Assembly: GCA_032251045.1 (NCBI GenBank)
Contig: JAVVEW010000021.1
Coordinates: forward strand, 1 to 39,986
Reading direction: 5' to 3'
From: JAVVEW01 sp032251045
GTDB taxonomy: Bacteria; Pseudomonadota; Gammaproteobacteria; Methylococcales; Methylomonadaceae
DNA: 39,986 nucleotides
In this document: one piece after another, positions 16,555 through 27,000 of the stretch
Numbering within the stretch: the first letter of the stretch is position 1
Layout: each line of letters begins with the position of its first letter
The notes under the pieces: generated by a model
Databases searched by the model: none
The model's input: the letters and a program-made list of their open reading frames with translations, nothing else
Told to the model about the DNA's origin: nothing
Translations under genes and position numbers: made by a program

Positions 16555-16956
16555 TTACTTGACCAGTTTTTGGGTCACTAAGCCGAGTTGGCTGATTTCC
16601 AGACGGGTCACCACATCGAGCACCTCGATAACTTTTTGGTACTGCACCGTGGCGTCGGCTTTCACCACCACCGGTAAGTCCGGTACTGCCGCTTTGAACT
16701 GGGCTAGGCGCGTTTCCAGTTCGGTCATCGATACCGGATAGGTATCCAGATAAATCGTGCCATCAGGGGTGATGGAAATCGCCTTGGTTTTGGGTTTAGA
16801 CAGGGATGGCGTGCTACTGGCTTTGGGCAAATTGATGGTAATGCCTTGCACGGTCGCGGTGGTCATGATGATAAAAATCAACAACAACACATAGGCCACA
16901 TCCAACATCGGCGTCACATTGATGTCGTCATAGATTTTTTCTTCTTCGATGTTCAT
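16555..16956 (-). CDS. exbD: ExbD/TolR biopolymer transport protein
   Basis: A 133-residue protein with one membrane segment (about 20-40; sequence DVAYVLLLIFIIMTT). The segment starts with the conserved LDV Asp (about residue 19) that carries protons in ExbD/TolR. The periplasmic domain (about 45-133) has the usual D-G-T-I-Y and VVVKAD patterns. ExbD works with ExbB in the inner membrane to power TonB. It is 3 bases from the exbB stop and 13 from tonB. Length and topology are standard. Confidence 0.93.
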   Translation of the reverse strand: MNIEEEKIYDDINVTPMLDVAYVLLLIFIIMTTATVQGITINLPKASSTPSLSKPKTKAISITPDGTIYLDTYPVSMTELETRLAQFKAAVPDLPVVVKADATVQYQKVIEVLDVVTRLEISQLGLVTQKLVK

Positions 16957-16959
16957 CGC

Positions 16960-18783
16960 TTAACCTCCGTTGCGACGGTTGGTCGAGCCCAATGCCAACA
17001 CGGCCAGGAACTCGTCAGTAAACACACGCATGGTGGCGGTCATTTCCTTGATTTGTGTCAGCAGGTAGTTATAGGTAAACAAGGCCGGAATCGCGACCGC
17101 CAAGCCCGCGACCGTGGTTAACAGAGCCGCGGCGATGCCAGGGGCGATCGAGTTGATGTTGACATCGCCGGTCGCGGCAATGGCGGCAAAGGTGATCATG
17201 ACGCCAAGTACGGTACCTAAAAGCCCCAGAAACGGCCCGCCTGAGATGGAAAGTGTGAGCAACACCATGTTACGGTTGAGTTTCTGGCTTTCGGTGACGA
17301 TCGCGGAGTCCAGTTTGACGCGTAAGTAATCCCAGGCTTCGGCGGACACATTGGCCTGGGCGCCGCCGGTTAATTTTTTCAGTTCCCGAATACCCAAATG
17401 GTATAAGTGATACAGCGGCGAACTTTGAAAATGATCGTGATGCCCGGCCAGTGCCGTGAGTAAGTCGGAATCGCCCAATGCTTGTTCTTCGGCCGTTTCC
17501 TCCTGATCCAAGGCATCCAGTTGTTGCGGGGCTATGTTGGCGTAAGCGGCCAGAAAGGCGCGATTGTCTTTCCCCACTTTATTGATAACCAGGGTTTTGG
17601 TGACCATCACCATCAGGGTAATGACAAACATAATGCCGATCATGCCCATGACCACCCAGCCATCGGAGGTGACGTTTTGGATGATCACCGGGAAATAGCT
17701 CACGCTTTCGCTGACATTCGATTCATCTTGGCCGTGGTTCAATACGATGAAGTCAGGACTCTGGTTGCGGAATGCCCATTTCAGCCAATCGGCGCTACGC
17801 GCCGTGCCAGCGACTTGCACTTCGTCCAGTAAACCGGTCAATTGCTGCCCGATGTCGAGACCATAATTCGCTGCCGTCAAATTGACCGGTACGGCCCCTG
17901 CCAAAGCACCATCGATATACAGCTCCAGGTTCTGTTCGGCTTGCTCGCCGTCCCCCGGACGCACAACCACCGTGACATGACGCCACTGTTCCAAACCCAA
18001 GGATACGGCTGGCACGGCAGCTCCAGCCAAGGAATTCACACTCAGCTCGGTACCGCGCACGCTCAAGCGAATGCCACTGCTATCGTCGCCAGCTAATAGC
18101 ACGGTTGCATCATCCTGGGCTTGATCGATTTTTAGCCAGGTCGAAAAGGTCCAACCTTCATCGGGCTTGAATGCCAACTGCGGGACGGATTCAACTCGGA
18201 TGCCGCTGTTCCCGCTGAATTGCGCGGCAGCGCCAATCCAGCCGGCCGCGACGACTTGCACCGTGGATGCGCTGGCGTGCGTGGCATAAGCCGTCGCATC
18301 CTGCGGCAGTGTTTCCCCTTCCTTAAAGTGATAGACCAAACTCTGCGCGACATCATAGACCCGATGGCTATCGGAAGCGTCGGCGGCATGGGCATTGCCG
18401 TAATAAAGCCAAAAGTCATCGCTGCTCATGCCGCCACGTACTTCGGGCAGCTTGACCCAAACCAAACCAATTTCGCTGAACGGATCCAGTTTCTCTATGT
18501 CATGGGCCAGTGCGATTTGATCGTTCTTTAGAAAGCGTAAATCGCGGCCGTTATCGCCTAATTCAGCAAAATAGCCAAAATTACCGGCATGAAGACGGAG
18601 CAATACAGGGACATTCGTCAAGGTTTCCTGAATGTCGGCACCCGTTACCGCAGCATCCAAGGTGATCTGACGCCGGGAATGCCAATCGTCATTCCACCAA
18701 GCGGTTGCGGCCAATGGGAAGCACAGGCCTATCAAGAGCGTTGAGATAACAAGTTTTCGCATGAAGTCGTTGGTTAAAGTCAT
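16960..18783 (-). CDS. ExbB/MotA/TolQ proton channel fused to DUF2341 and LamG-like domains
   Basis: About 607 residues from ATG 18783. Order: signal peptide (about 8-30, ending ATA), a DUF2341 domain starting WWNDDWHSRRQITLD and containing the DFWLYYGN motif (to about 150), a concanavalin/LamG-like jelly roll (about 165-345: GWTFSTWLKI, ELYIDGALAG, LLDEVQVAGTARS), then a membrane segment near 385-405 and the ExbB core with two further segments (about 505-590; SGGPFLGLLGTVLGVM and ALLTTVAGLAVAIPALFTYNYL). Normal ExbB is about 240 residues, so roughly 370 extracytoplasmic residues have been added. The large domain should face the periplasm and could bind glycans or peptidoglycan. Starts at 18762 (ATG) and 18861 are alternatives; no clear ribosome-binding site decides. 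First gene of the operon. Confidence 0.88.
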   Translation of the reverse strand: MTLTNDFMRKLVISTLLIGLCFPLAATAWWNDDWHSRRQITLDAAVTGADIQETLTNVPVLLRLHAGNFGYFAELGDNGRDLRFLKNDQIALAHDIEKLDPFSEIGLVWVKLPEVRGGMSSDDFWLYYGNAHAADASDSHRVYDVAQSLVYHFKEGETLPQDATAYATHASASTVQVVAAGWIGAAAQFSGNSGIRVESVPQLAFKPDEGWTFSTWLKIDQAQDDATVLLAGDDSSGIRLSVRGTELSVNSLAGAAVPAVSLGLEQWRHVTVVVRPGDGEQAEQNLELYIDGALAGAVPVNLTAANYGLDIGQQLTGLLDEVQVAGTARSADWLKWAFRNQSPDFIVLNHGQDESNVSESVSYFPVIIQNVTSDGWVVMGMIGIMFVITLMVMVTKTLVINKVGKDNRAFLAAYANIAPQQLDALDQEETAEEQALGDSDLLTALAGHHDHFQSSPLYHLYHLGIRELKKLTGGAQANVSAEAWDYLRVKLDSAIVTESQKLNRNMVLLTLSISGGPFLGLLGTVLGVMITFAAIAATGDVNINSIAPGIAAALLTTVAGLAVAIPALFTYNYLLTQIKEMTATMRVFTDEFLAVLALGSTNRRNGG

Positions 18784-19017
18784 TGATATGAATTTCGCGC
18801 CATTCTGAAGTCTTTTTGGGCTTCGGCGATAGCGTAATAAAAACCCAAGTGCATGATCCATGCCATTGATTTGAAGGTGACGGACCTTCGCCTGGTATTG
18901 GCATTAAGTATGCTGTGGATAAAGCGGGACAATTCATGGGCTGGGGCGTTAATTCCAATCACCGCAATAAAGAACCTGTCACTGCGCTGTAGATGACCAA
19001 TAAGGGGTCAGCGATAC

Positions 19018-19103
19018 TGATATATCAACACCCGATCAGCAGGTGCTGTTGATATATCAACACCAAATCAGCAGATGTTGCTGATATATCAGCAGCTGAT
19101 CGG
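19018..19103. promoter_or_regulatory. Three TGATATATCA palindromes at 32-bp spacing
   Basis: TGATATATCA occurs at 19018, 19050 and 19082, exactly 32 bp apart, about three helical turns. The second and third sit in perfect 16-bp palindromes: TGTTGATATATCAACA (19047-19062) and TGCTGATATATCAGCA (19079-19094). The first two 32-bp units agree at 27 of 32 positions. Each spacer also holds a CAGCA...TGCTG inverted repeat (19037-19048, 19069-19083), and CCGATCAGC (19032-19040) is mirrored by GCTGATCGG (19095-19103). The array lies in the 446-bp divergent gap between the exbB operon and the 19230 gene, 235-320 bp from one start and 127-212 bp from the other. A cooperative binding site for a dimeric regulator controlling both sides is the likeliest reading, by inference. 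Confidence 0.6.
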
Positions 19104-19229
19104 TGTGTGTTCGAGAAGGGAGGGCGATATCTTGGTCGATGCGCAGTAAATTTCGAGTTGGTACGTTGTGTGCAAGATTCAACTACTCAATCACTTTTTT
19201 TACACAACAACGTATTAGGTGTTATCTAA

Positions 19230-20864
19230 ATGAAATATTCACATAAACTCAAAAAATTGGTCGCAGCATTAGCGCTGCTTGGCGGTTCTCAAGCCGCTCA
19301 TGCCTTGACGCCATGGACACCGGGTAATGCATCACCCGACGTGGTGGTTTTCACTTCAGGAGGGGCGGCGCAAGATTCAGCGATTGGCCTGGCAATCGAA
19401 ACCAGCCTGGCTGCCAGTGGCTCGCTGGATATTTTCACAGACTCCAATGGTCGTTTTGCCGCTTATTACTTTATAGGGGGTGATAATCTGACCAACTCGG
19501 CGTTGCGCGGCAGAAAAATCGTGCTGGTTAAGCGCTCACGCGGCGCGGCCGGTTACGGGGTGGTGCCTCTGCTGGGCGGAATTCCATTGGATCACCTGGA
19601 TATTTTGAAATCCGGCGCCAATGTCGAATCCGCCTGGACTAACAGTATCAACAGCAATGGCGTGCCAGTCCATGAAGTCACCCTGAGCAGCGCCAATGCC
19701 AGCACCTATCTCACGCAAAGAGTGTCCGACGGTGGTTTTCTAGGTATTGACGCGGCCGCCTTGTTGGCTCCTGGTACCGAAAATTATCCAGACCCGGTCA
19801 CCGAATTGACCACCGGTCAGCCTACTGCCAACTGGCAATTCGATTTAACACCGGAGAACTTGAATCAGGTGGATATTATCCCCACCGGCGGTTTGGTTTA
19901 TGGCGTTGGGGTGACCGAAGACTTATACAAGGTTTTGCAACTGGCTGACATTGTGTTGGGTAAATTACCGACCTCAGTCCCCATCGGAGCTTATGACGAA
20001 GCCAGTTTGCCTTCGCTCAACCGTAACTTCATCGCCGCGTTGTTGTCAGGGCAAATTGCTGATTGGTCGGACGTCAAAGTCTTTGCGCCGAATCTTAATG
20101 CGTCCGTATCGCTGGACGACCCAGTCGTCATCGATTTCCTCAATTCAATCGGCGTCAGCATTAGCGCACCAACCGATTACCGTGTTGCCGTGGGCCGACG
20201 CAATACCGGTGCGGCTGTTGGCGCGGTAGCTCATGCGAAATACCTCAACTATCCGTTTGTGACAGGTAGCTTCCCGCCGGCAAACCCGACACCGGCCGCC
20301 AATGACGCAACCGCCAAACCGATTGTTAAAGCCCCCGGTGGTACATCTGCAACCGGTCGGTTGTTGACCGATTGGCAAACCGGTTCCAATACCAGTTCTT
20401 TCAATAATGCCGGCGCACGGTACTGGGGTGTTGCAATCAACAGTGCTGTAGTCAATACCGGCGTAAGGGCCGACGGTACCGGTGGCCAGCCTTGGCGTTA
20501 TGTCAAAATCGACGGCTATGCGCCGACTATCGAAAACGTTGCCGCCGGCACTTATCCGGTCTGGGCCGAAGGCGAGGTCTTGGTCAGAAAAGATTTGACA
20601 CCCGACAAATTCGATCTATTGTCTGATTTCGCCAATGCCTTAGGTAGCTCGGTAACGGCCAGACTGGTCAATACCGGACTGAGACAGGCGTGGGGTCAAA
20701 CCGGCATTTTCGCCACCACACGCACCGATCCTTCAGCCGTGCCTGAAGTACCATTCAATGTCAACAACCCGGTCGTGGGTCTCAATCATGGTGGTTTGTT
20801 AGGGGTTGCACCGACGCCATTCAACAACGGTGCCAGCGCCGGCAATATCATTCAATTGAAATAA
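19230..20864 (+). CDS. Exported protein resembling phosphate-type substrate-binding proteins
   Basis: A 544-residue protein with a clean signal peptide (about 1-25, ending AAHA). I do not recognise a named family. Parts look like the PstS/periplasmic-binding fold: LNRNFIAALLSGQIADWSDVKVFAPNL (about 265-290) resembles the segment of PstS proteins that introduces the gap in the second lobe, and VGRRNTGAAVGAVAHAKYLNYPF (about 320-342) resembles the R-x-x-S-G-T ligand loop. The rest is Asn/Thr/Gly-rich. A ribosome-binding-like TAGGTG precedes ATG 19230. It is the first plus-strand gene of the island, 222 bases before tpsA, with a stem-loop between. A role as surface or periplasmic binding component of the secretion/TonB cluster is inferred from position only. 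Confidence 0.6.
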   Translation: MKYSHKLKKLVAALALLGGSQAAHALTPWTPGNASPDVVVFTSGGAAQDSAIGLAIETSLAASGSLDIFTDSNGRFAAYYFIGGDNLTNSALRGRKIVLVKRSRGAAGYGVVPLLGGIPLDHLDILKSGANVESAWTNSINSNGVPVHEVTLSSANASTYLTQRVSDGGFLGIDAAALLAPGTENYPDPVTELTTGQPTANWQFDLTPENLNQVDIIPTGGLVYGVGVTEDLYKVLQLADIVLGKLPTSVPIGAYDEASLPSLNRNFIAALLSGQIADWSDVKVFAPNLNASVSLDDPVVIDFLNSIGVSISAPTDYRVAVGRRNTGAAVGAVAHAKYLNYPFVTGSFPPANPTPAANDATAKPIVKAPGGTSATGRLLTDWQTGSNTSSFNNAGARYWGVAINSAVVNTGVRADGTGGQPWRYVKIDGYAPTIENVAAGTYPVWAEGEVLVRKDLTPDKFDLLSDFANALGSSVTARLVNTGLRQAWGQTGIFATTRTDPSAVPEVPFNVNNPVVGLNHGGLLGVAPTPFNNGASAGNIIQLK

Positions 20865-20872
20865 AGCCAATG

Positions 20873-20896
20873 CACAAGCCCAGGGATGGGCTTGTG
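20873..20896 (+). terminator. Perfect stem-loop after the 19230 gene
   Basis: CACAAGCCCA and TGGGCTTGTG (20873-20882 and 20887-20896) form a perfect 10-bp stem with a GGGA loop, nine bases after the TAA at 20862-20864. Only a weak T-rich tail (ACTTTA) follows. It may terminate or attenuate transcription before tpsA, or protect the 3' end of the upstream message. The stem is certain; the role is inference. Confidence 0.55.
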
Positions 20897-20933
20897 ACTT
20901 TACAGCAGCCATTCTCAATTTGGATATCAATAG

Positions 20934-21027
20934 AGCCTTAAGGTGGCTTGAGACGAGGATGCTGCCGTCAAGCCCTCTTTGGGGATGGGGGCACGGCGGC
21001 GTTCCTTGACAGAGCGACCTTAAGGCT
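20934..21027. repeat. Inverted-repeat-bounded element upstream of tpsA
   Basis: AGCCTTAAGGT (20934-20944) and ACCTTAAGGCT (21017-21027) are perfect 11-base inverted repeats enclosing about 70 bases; inside, GTCAAG and CTTGAC form a second nested pair. The layout recalls the nested element at 31514-31724, and the left end (GAGCCTTAA) resembles 39914-39922. It ends 59 bases before the tpsA start, so it lies in the tpsA leader or promoter region. It is probably a member of the dispersed hairpin repeats of this genome. Confidence 0.45.
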
Positions 21028-21086
21028 TTGTGTATAGCTTAAACACGCACGATGAGAGTGGCTGGACCTTACGATGACATACATCC

Positions 21087-24000
21087 ATGCAAAAGAAACG
21101 CCCATGCTCTCCCGATGCTTCCGCATTTCTTCTTAAGCCGCTCAGCTTTGCCATTCGTTGTGTGCTGGCCGGTGGCTTGGTGTCAGGTGCCGGCATATCA
21201 CCCGCACGGGCCGAGGGGCCATTACCAGTTCCGGTCGATGCCGCCGCGTTGACCAGCGCAGGGCAGGCGCAAGCCAATGTCAATGGCAATCGACTGAATA
21301 TCGAACAATTCAGCGACAGGGCCACGCTGGAATGGAAAAGTTTTAACATCGATCCGGGGCATGAAGTTGTCTTTAAGCAGCCGTCGGAAACGGCCATTGC
21401 GCTTAATAACATCCATCAACAAGACGCCAGTAAAATTCTCGGCTCGCTGACCGCCAACGGCCAGGTCTATCTCATCAACCAAAACGGCTTTCTTTTCGGC
21501 AACAATGCCCAGATCAATGTCAACAGCCTGGTTGCCAGTACCTTAGGTATCAATCAAGAAGACTTCGCACGTGGGATTACCAAGGTCTTCGATCTCAACA
21601 GAACCGCGGCCTTGAATGGCTCAGGAGAAACCTATATCAAGGACAGTCAGGGTAACTTTGTCCTCGATCAAAACGGCGAAAAGATCAAAATACAAATTTT
21701 CATCGAACCGGGCGCCGAGATCTCGACTGCCGGCAATGGCGGCCGCGTCATCCTTGCCGCCCCTTCGATCACCAACCAGGGAACGATCAGCACGCCTGAC
21801 GGCCAAACGATCCTCGCCGCCGCCACCGATAAGGTTTATTTGCAAGAAGCGGGCGAAGATAGCGAGCTGCGTGGGCTTTTGGTGGAAGTGGAAACGGGCG
21901 GTGATGTCAACAATGTCGGCAAAATTCTGGCTGAGCGCGGCAATGCCAGCTTGGTTGGTTTTGCGGTCAATCAGCAAGGTATCGCCTCCGCTACGACCTC
22001 GGTCCGGCTGAATGGATCGGTGAGACTGCTGGCCCGCGAAGGCATACAGGACCCGGCGACGACCGGGGGCAAACTGGCCGGCAGAAGTACGCTACGCACC
22101 CGGGCAAAAGACGATGGTCTCGGCACTCAGGCGCGGGTGACACTGGCCGCAGGTAGCCGCACCAGCGTGGATTTGGATGCCGACAAGTCCGCTACCGCCA
22201 TCGATGCTCAGGAGCAACCGGTATCGCGTATCGAAATCACCGGCCATCAAGTTGACTTGCAGGCCGGCTCGTTAGTCCAGGCCAAGTCCGGCGATGTCAA
22301 AATCAGTGCCGTGGACGATCCCGCTGATCCGATACGCAAGGGTACGGCGCGCATTTTTGTCGAGGCGGGCGCGACCATCGATGTTTCCGGCGTGGATGAG
22401 GTGCCGCAAGCCGCCGACCGCAATATCGTGGAAGTGGAGCTGCGTAAAAACGAGCTACGCGACGCGCCGTTGCAACGGGATGGCATCCTGTTTACCGAAA
22501 CAGTCAACGTCGATCTGCGCGATGCCGATCTTGAATTTGATGATCAAGGCACGTTGGTCAATGCCAGCATTCCGGTTGCCGATATCAAGGGCGCCGTGGA
22601 TCGGATTGCCCGCAATATCGATGAACGCAGTATCCGTGGTGGCCAAATCGAGCTCCAGTCCAGCGGTGATGTCATCACGGAGGCTGGCAGTACCCTGGAT
22701 TTCTCGGGCGGGTCTTTAGCCTTTCAGGCCGGAGTTGTTTCAACCACGCAGCTGATGTCCGATGGTGAGGTGTTCGATATTGCCAACGCCGACCCCAACC
22801 GCATTTATCAGCAGCTATTTTCCAGCGAACGTTTTAGCCAGGCTTATCTGGAAGGCGGGGCCGGTGGACAGTTGACCATTAAGACCTTCGAAGCGTCGTT
22901 ACAAGGCGTGCTCGCCGGACAAACGCTTCAAGGCCCAAGGCAACGTCAGCCCGATCAATGGACGCCGGCCAGCCGTGTGTTGATCGATTTGATTAACGAG
23001 AGCACTTTCGGTCAACAAGATGTGGTCTTTACAGAACAAGCCGTCATGCAATCTTTCAGCCCTAACGATCCGTTTCCAAGGCGGCAGGATGGCTTGCCGG
23101 AGCCGGTTCCGCTGTTCTTGCATCCGGAACTGTTTCGCGCATCGGGGGTACGCTTCTGGAATATACGGACCAATGGCAGCTTGACGCTGGAGCCTGACAC
23201 GCATTTGCAGCTGACGCCTGGCGGTATGCTGGACATTGTGGCCGAAAACTTCAGCCTTGAGGGACGTATTACCGCGCCGTCAGGCCAGGTACGCCTGCAT
23301 CCAATAGAGTTCCAGGGATTGATAACGCCTAATGCGATACAAATGGGGTCAAATGCCTCGATCGATGTCAGTGGTCTGTGGGTCAACGACATTGCCGATG
23401 CCAACCGAAACCAGTCTGCTGGCCTTGTGGCTATAGAAGGCGGCATCGTAGAGTTAATTGCCGAACAGGCCGATATTTCATTGCAGCCAGGTAGCCGTAT
23501 TTCCGCTGACGGGGGGGCCTGGCAACAGCTGAATGGCCATCTTAAGGTTGGCTCGGGCGGCGATATTCACCTGATTGCGCAAAGTAATTTGGCGGGTAGC
23601 GCTCCGGCAAGCCTTGCTTTATCAGGTGAACTGAGTGCTTGGGGTTTCCAGGAAAACGGTGCCTTGCACCTGGAAAGTCACGGCATCGTCATTGATAACC
23701 AGAATCATGCCGACAGTCTGACACTTAGCCCGGACTTTTTCGCCGAGGGACGGTTTTCCAGTTACGACTTGACTGCCAATACGACCGGCTTAACGCTGAG
23801 TGATAATATGACGCTGCAGTTACGGCAACGCAACCGGGAATTGACCACGCTCGCGGCCAGCACGCCTAGCGGCGGTTCACTTGACCCGATTACCCGAATC
23901 GTCGAGTTGCCTGATTTTCTGCGTCAACCGGTCAATCTCAGTTTGTCGTTTCGTCAATTGCTAGGACAGAATCGGCAACCCGCCCTGGTTTTGGAGGCAG

Positions 24001-27000
24001 GGTCGTGGATTTATACCGACCCTAAAGCGCACGTCAGTTTGTCTTCCGATACTTCGATCATCATGGAAGGCGGTATTTCTGCGCCGGCAGGTAGCATTCG
24101 TGCAAATTTGAATACGCCCGTTAACGACAGTGGCTTTTTTGCCTCGCAAGCCATTTGGTTGGGTCAGGACAGCCGTTTATTGGCAACAGGCGCCTTCATT
24201 CCAAAACTCAACCCGATAGGCTTGCGTACCGGCGAGGTGGCGGGTGGCGGTACGGTTGAACTGACCGCTAACCGGGGTTTTCTGATTCAGCAAAGCGGTT
24301 CCCGGATTGATGTGAGCGGGACGGCGGCCTTGCTGGATTTTCAATTGCCAGGCCAGGGCGCACTGGCCAGTGTTACTGAACGGCTGATCCCATCGGCGGG
24401 CGGCCATGTTTTGCTCACGGCGGCGGAAGGGATGCTTATCGACGGGCAGTTAGCGGCCTCAGCCGGTGGCGGCGCCCCAGCCGGTGGCCGGTTTTCAGTC
24501 ACATTGGATCGCGGTTTGCGCAATAAACCCGAGCCTCAGGTTGAAGGCGGTCTTTTCCCGGATGATATCGACCTTGAGCAAAATCGTGTGATTGTGCTCA
24601 ACGAAGGCGCATCGCAGGCCATGTCAGACCGTTTAAGGCCAGGAGACTCGCTCACCGAATTCAGCGGTCAAGCCCAACTATACAGTGCCAACTTGAGTGC
24701 GGCCGATTTTGCCGGGCTTGAATTCAAAGTGGACGCAAGGCCGGTCAACGGCCAGTTAACCAGCGCTGTGGTCATTAACGGTGACATTGCCTTAAAGACC
24801 AACCGCGACATCGTATTCGATGCGCCCAGTATCCGTACCGACACTGGCTCTTTAACCTTGGACACGCCCTATGCCGCGCTCGGTTCCACGCGGGTCAGAA
24901 GCAATCCCGGATTCACAACTCTGGCACCCGAGGCCAGTGGCGGTTCCGGTCGAATGACGGTCAATGCCGGCAATATCGAGCTGACAGGTGGTCTGGCATT
25001 CAACGGTTTTTCGGCGGTCGATTTGTTCAGTCAAGGCGATGTCCGATTACGCGGCTTGGCCGATGCCACCGTTCTTGCTAAAGATTTTCGCGGCCAGTTG
25101 AATGTGTCCGATGCCTTGACCATTCGTGCCCAGCAGATGTATCCAGCAACATTGACTGATTTTACTTTCAATGTCAGTGGCGACAATGCTCGTTTCACCC
25201 TGCTTGGCGTTCCGGGCGAGGTGGGTCAAGCCGCGCTGTTTTCAGCCGGTGGCCGCGTTGTCGTTAACGCGGCGCATATCGAGCAACAAGGTGCCTTGCG
25301 CGCGCCGCTGGGTGAAATCGAACTCAATGCCGCTCAATCGTTGACGCTGGCCAAAGATAGCCTGACCTCGGTATCGGCAGGCGATAGTCTGATTCCGTTT
25401 GGACGCGTTTCCGGCGGCACCGAATGGCTGTTCTCATTGGACAATGTCGGCAGCCGGAATATCGTATTGAACGCCGAGAATTTGCCCAATAAGCGCTTGT
25501 TGCTCAATGGCGCCCAGGTGGATTTGCAGGAGGGGGCGCGTATCGATTTATCCGGCGGCGGTGATTTGTTTGGCTATGAATTCATTACCGGCCCAGGGGG
25601 AACCTTCGATATCCTGGATCCTTCAGCGCCGGGCTTTGTCGAAAAATACGCGATTCTGCCCGGTCAGCCGATGAATCTCGCGCCTTACGACCCGTTCGAA
25701 TCCGCTGGCGCTGGTCTTGCCATCGGCCAAAGCGTTTTTCTGGAGGCCACGCAAGGGCTCCCGGCCGGCTGGTATCAGCTATTGCCCGCGCATTACGCAC
25801 TGTTGCCGGGTGCCTATTTAGTGACGCCCATCGCCGGCACCACCGATCAATTCGCCAGCGTGCGCGATATCGCCGGTGTCGAAATCGTTCCAGGACGTTC
25901 AGGCATCGCGGGCACCGATATTGCATCGCCGCGCAGCCAGGGTTTTGCCGTGGAGCCGGGCGAAAGAGCCCGTTTGTTTTCCGAATTCACCGATCACTTC
26001 GCCAACGATTTCTTCCCCGCCAAGGCCGAGTCGTCCCTGGAGCTTCCCGCGCTGCCCCGTGATGCCGGAAGTCTGGTCATCGAGGCGCGTGACCAGATCA
26101 ATTTAAGTACTGAGCTACTTGCCGCACCGACGGCTCAGGGCTTGGGCGGGCAAGTCGATATCAGTGCCGAAAATTTGCGCGTTGTATCCGATCATGATCC
26201 GTTAAACCCGGTGGCACCGGGCACGGTCGCGTTGGTGGCCGATGAGCTCAATCGCCTGGGCGCGCCCAGTCTGTTATTAGGCGGAATACGGCAAAGAACC
26301 CCGCAAGGCACGGTGGTGACGGTCACCAGCCAGACGCTTAACATTGCTGAAAATGCCGCGTTACAGGGCGATGAAGTGGTGTTGACGGCCCATGACCAAT
26401 TAAGCCTTGCATCGGGCGCCAGCATCACCAGCCAAGGTCGTCAGGAGAACGCAGCCCCTTTACCCCTGCGTCTACAAAATAGCCTGGGTACAGGTGATGC
26501 GGCTTTGGTTCGCGTTTCCGATAGCCAGGTTGTGGACATTGTGCGCAGCCAGGAGCCGCTCAACGAGCGTGGTGTGTTGACGGTGGAGCGCGGGGCAAGG
26601 CTCAGCGCCGATGGCTCCATTGTGCTCGATGCCAGCCGTGACACGCGTTTCGATGGCGCCATCGATCTCAGTAGCGGCGGCGATTTATCACTGTCCGCCC
26701 AACAAATCAGTCTTGGTGATGTTCCGGCAGGTACCCCAGGTCTGGTGTTGCGTGAATTGCCTGCTGAGCTTAATGAGCTTCGCCTGCGCAGTGCAACCGG
26801 TCTGAATTTGTACGGTTCGGGGCAATTCAATGGCCGCAACGTGAGTTTAACCGCCGCCGCCATCAATGGCGCCGGCAGCGCCGAACAAAACTTTCAGATT
26901 CAAGCCGATACACTGACCCTGAGCAATCTTGATTCACGCATCGACGGTGCAGGAGCCGGTACCGGTACGTTGACGCTTGCTGCGCGCGACCTACGGCTTG

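Noticed and set aside
19018..19103. Possible CRISPR array because of the regular 32-bp period
   Set aside because: Only three units; the spacers are similar to one another, repeats are short palindromes and no cas gene is near.
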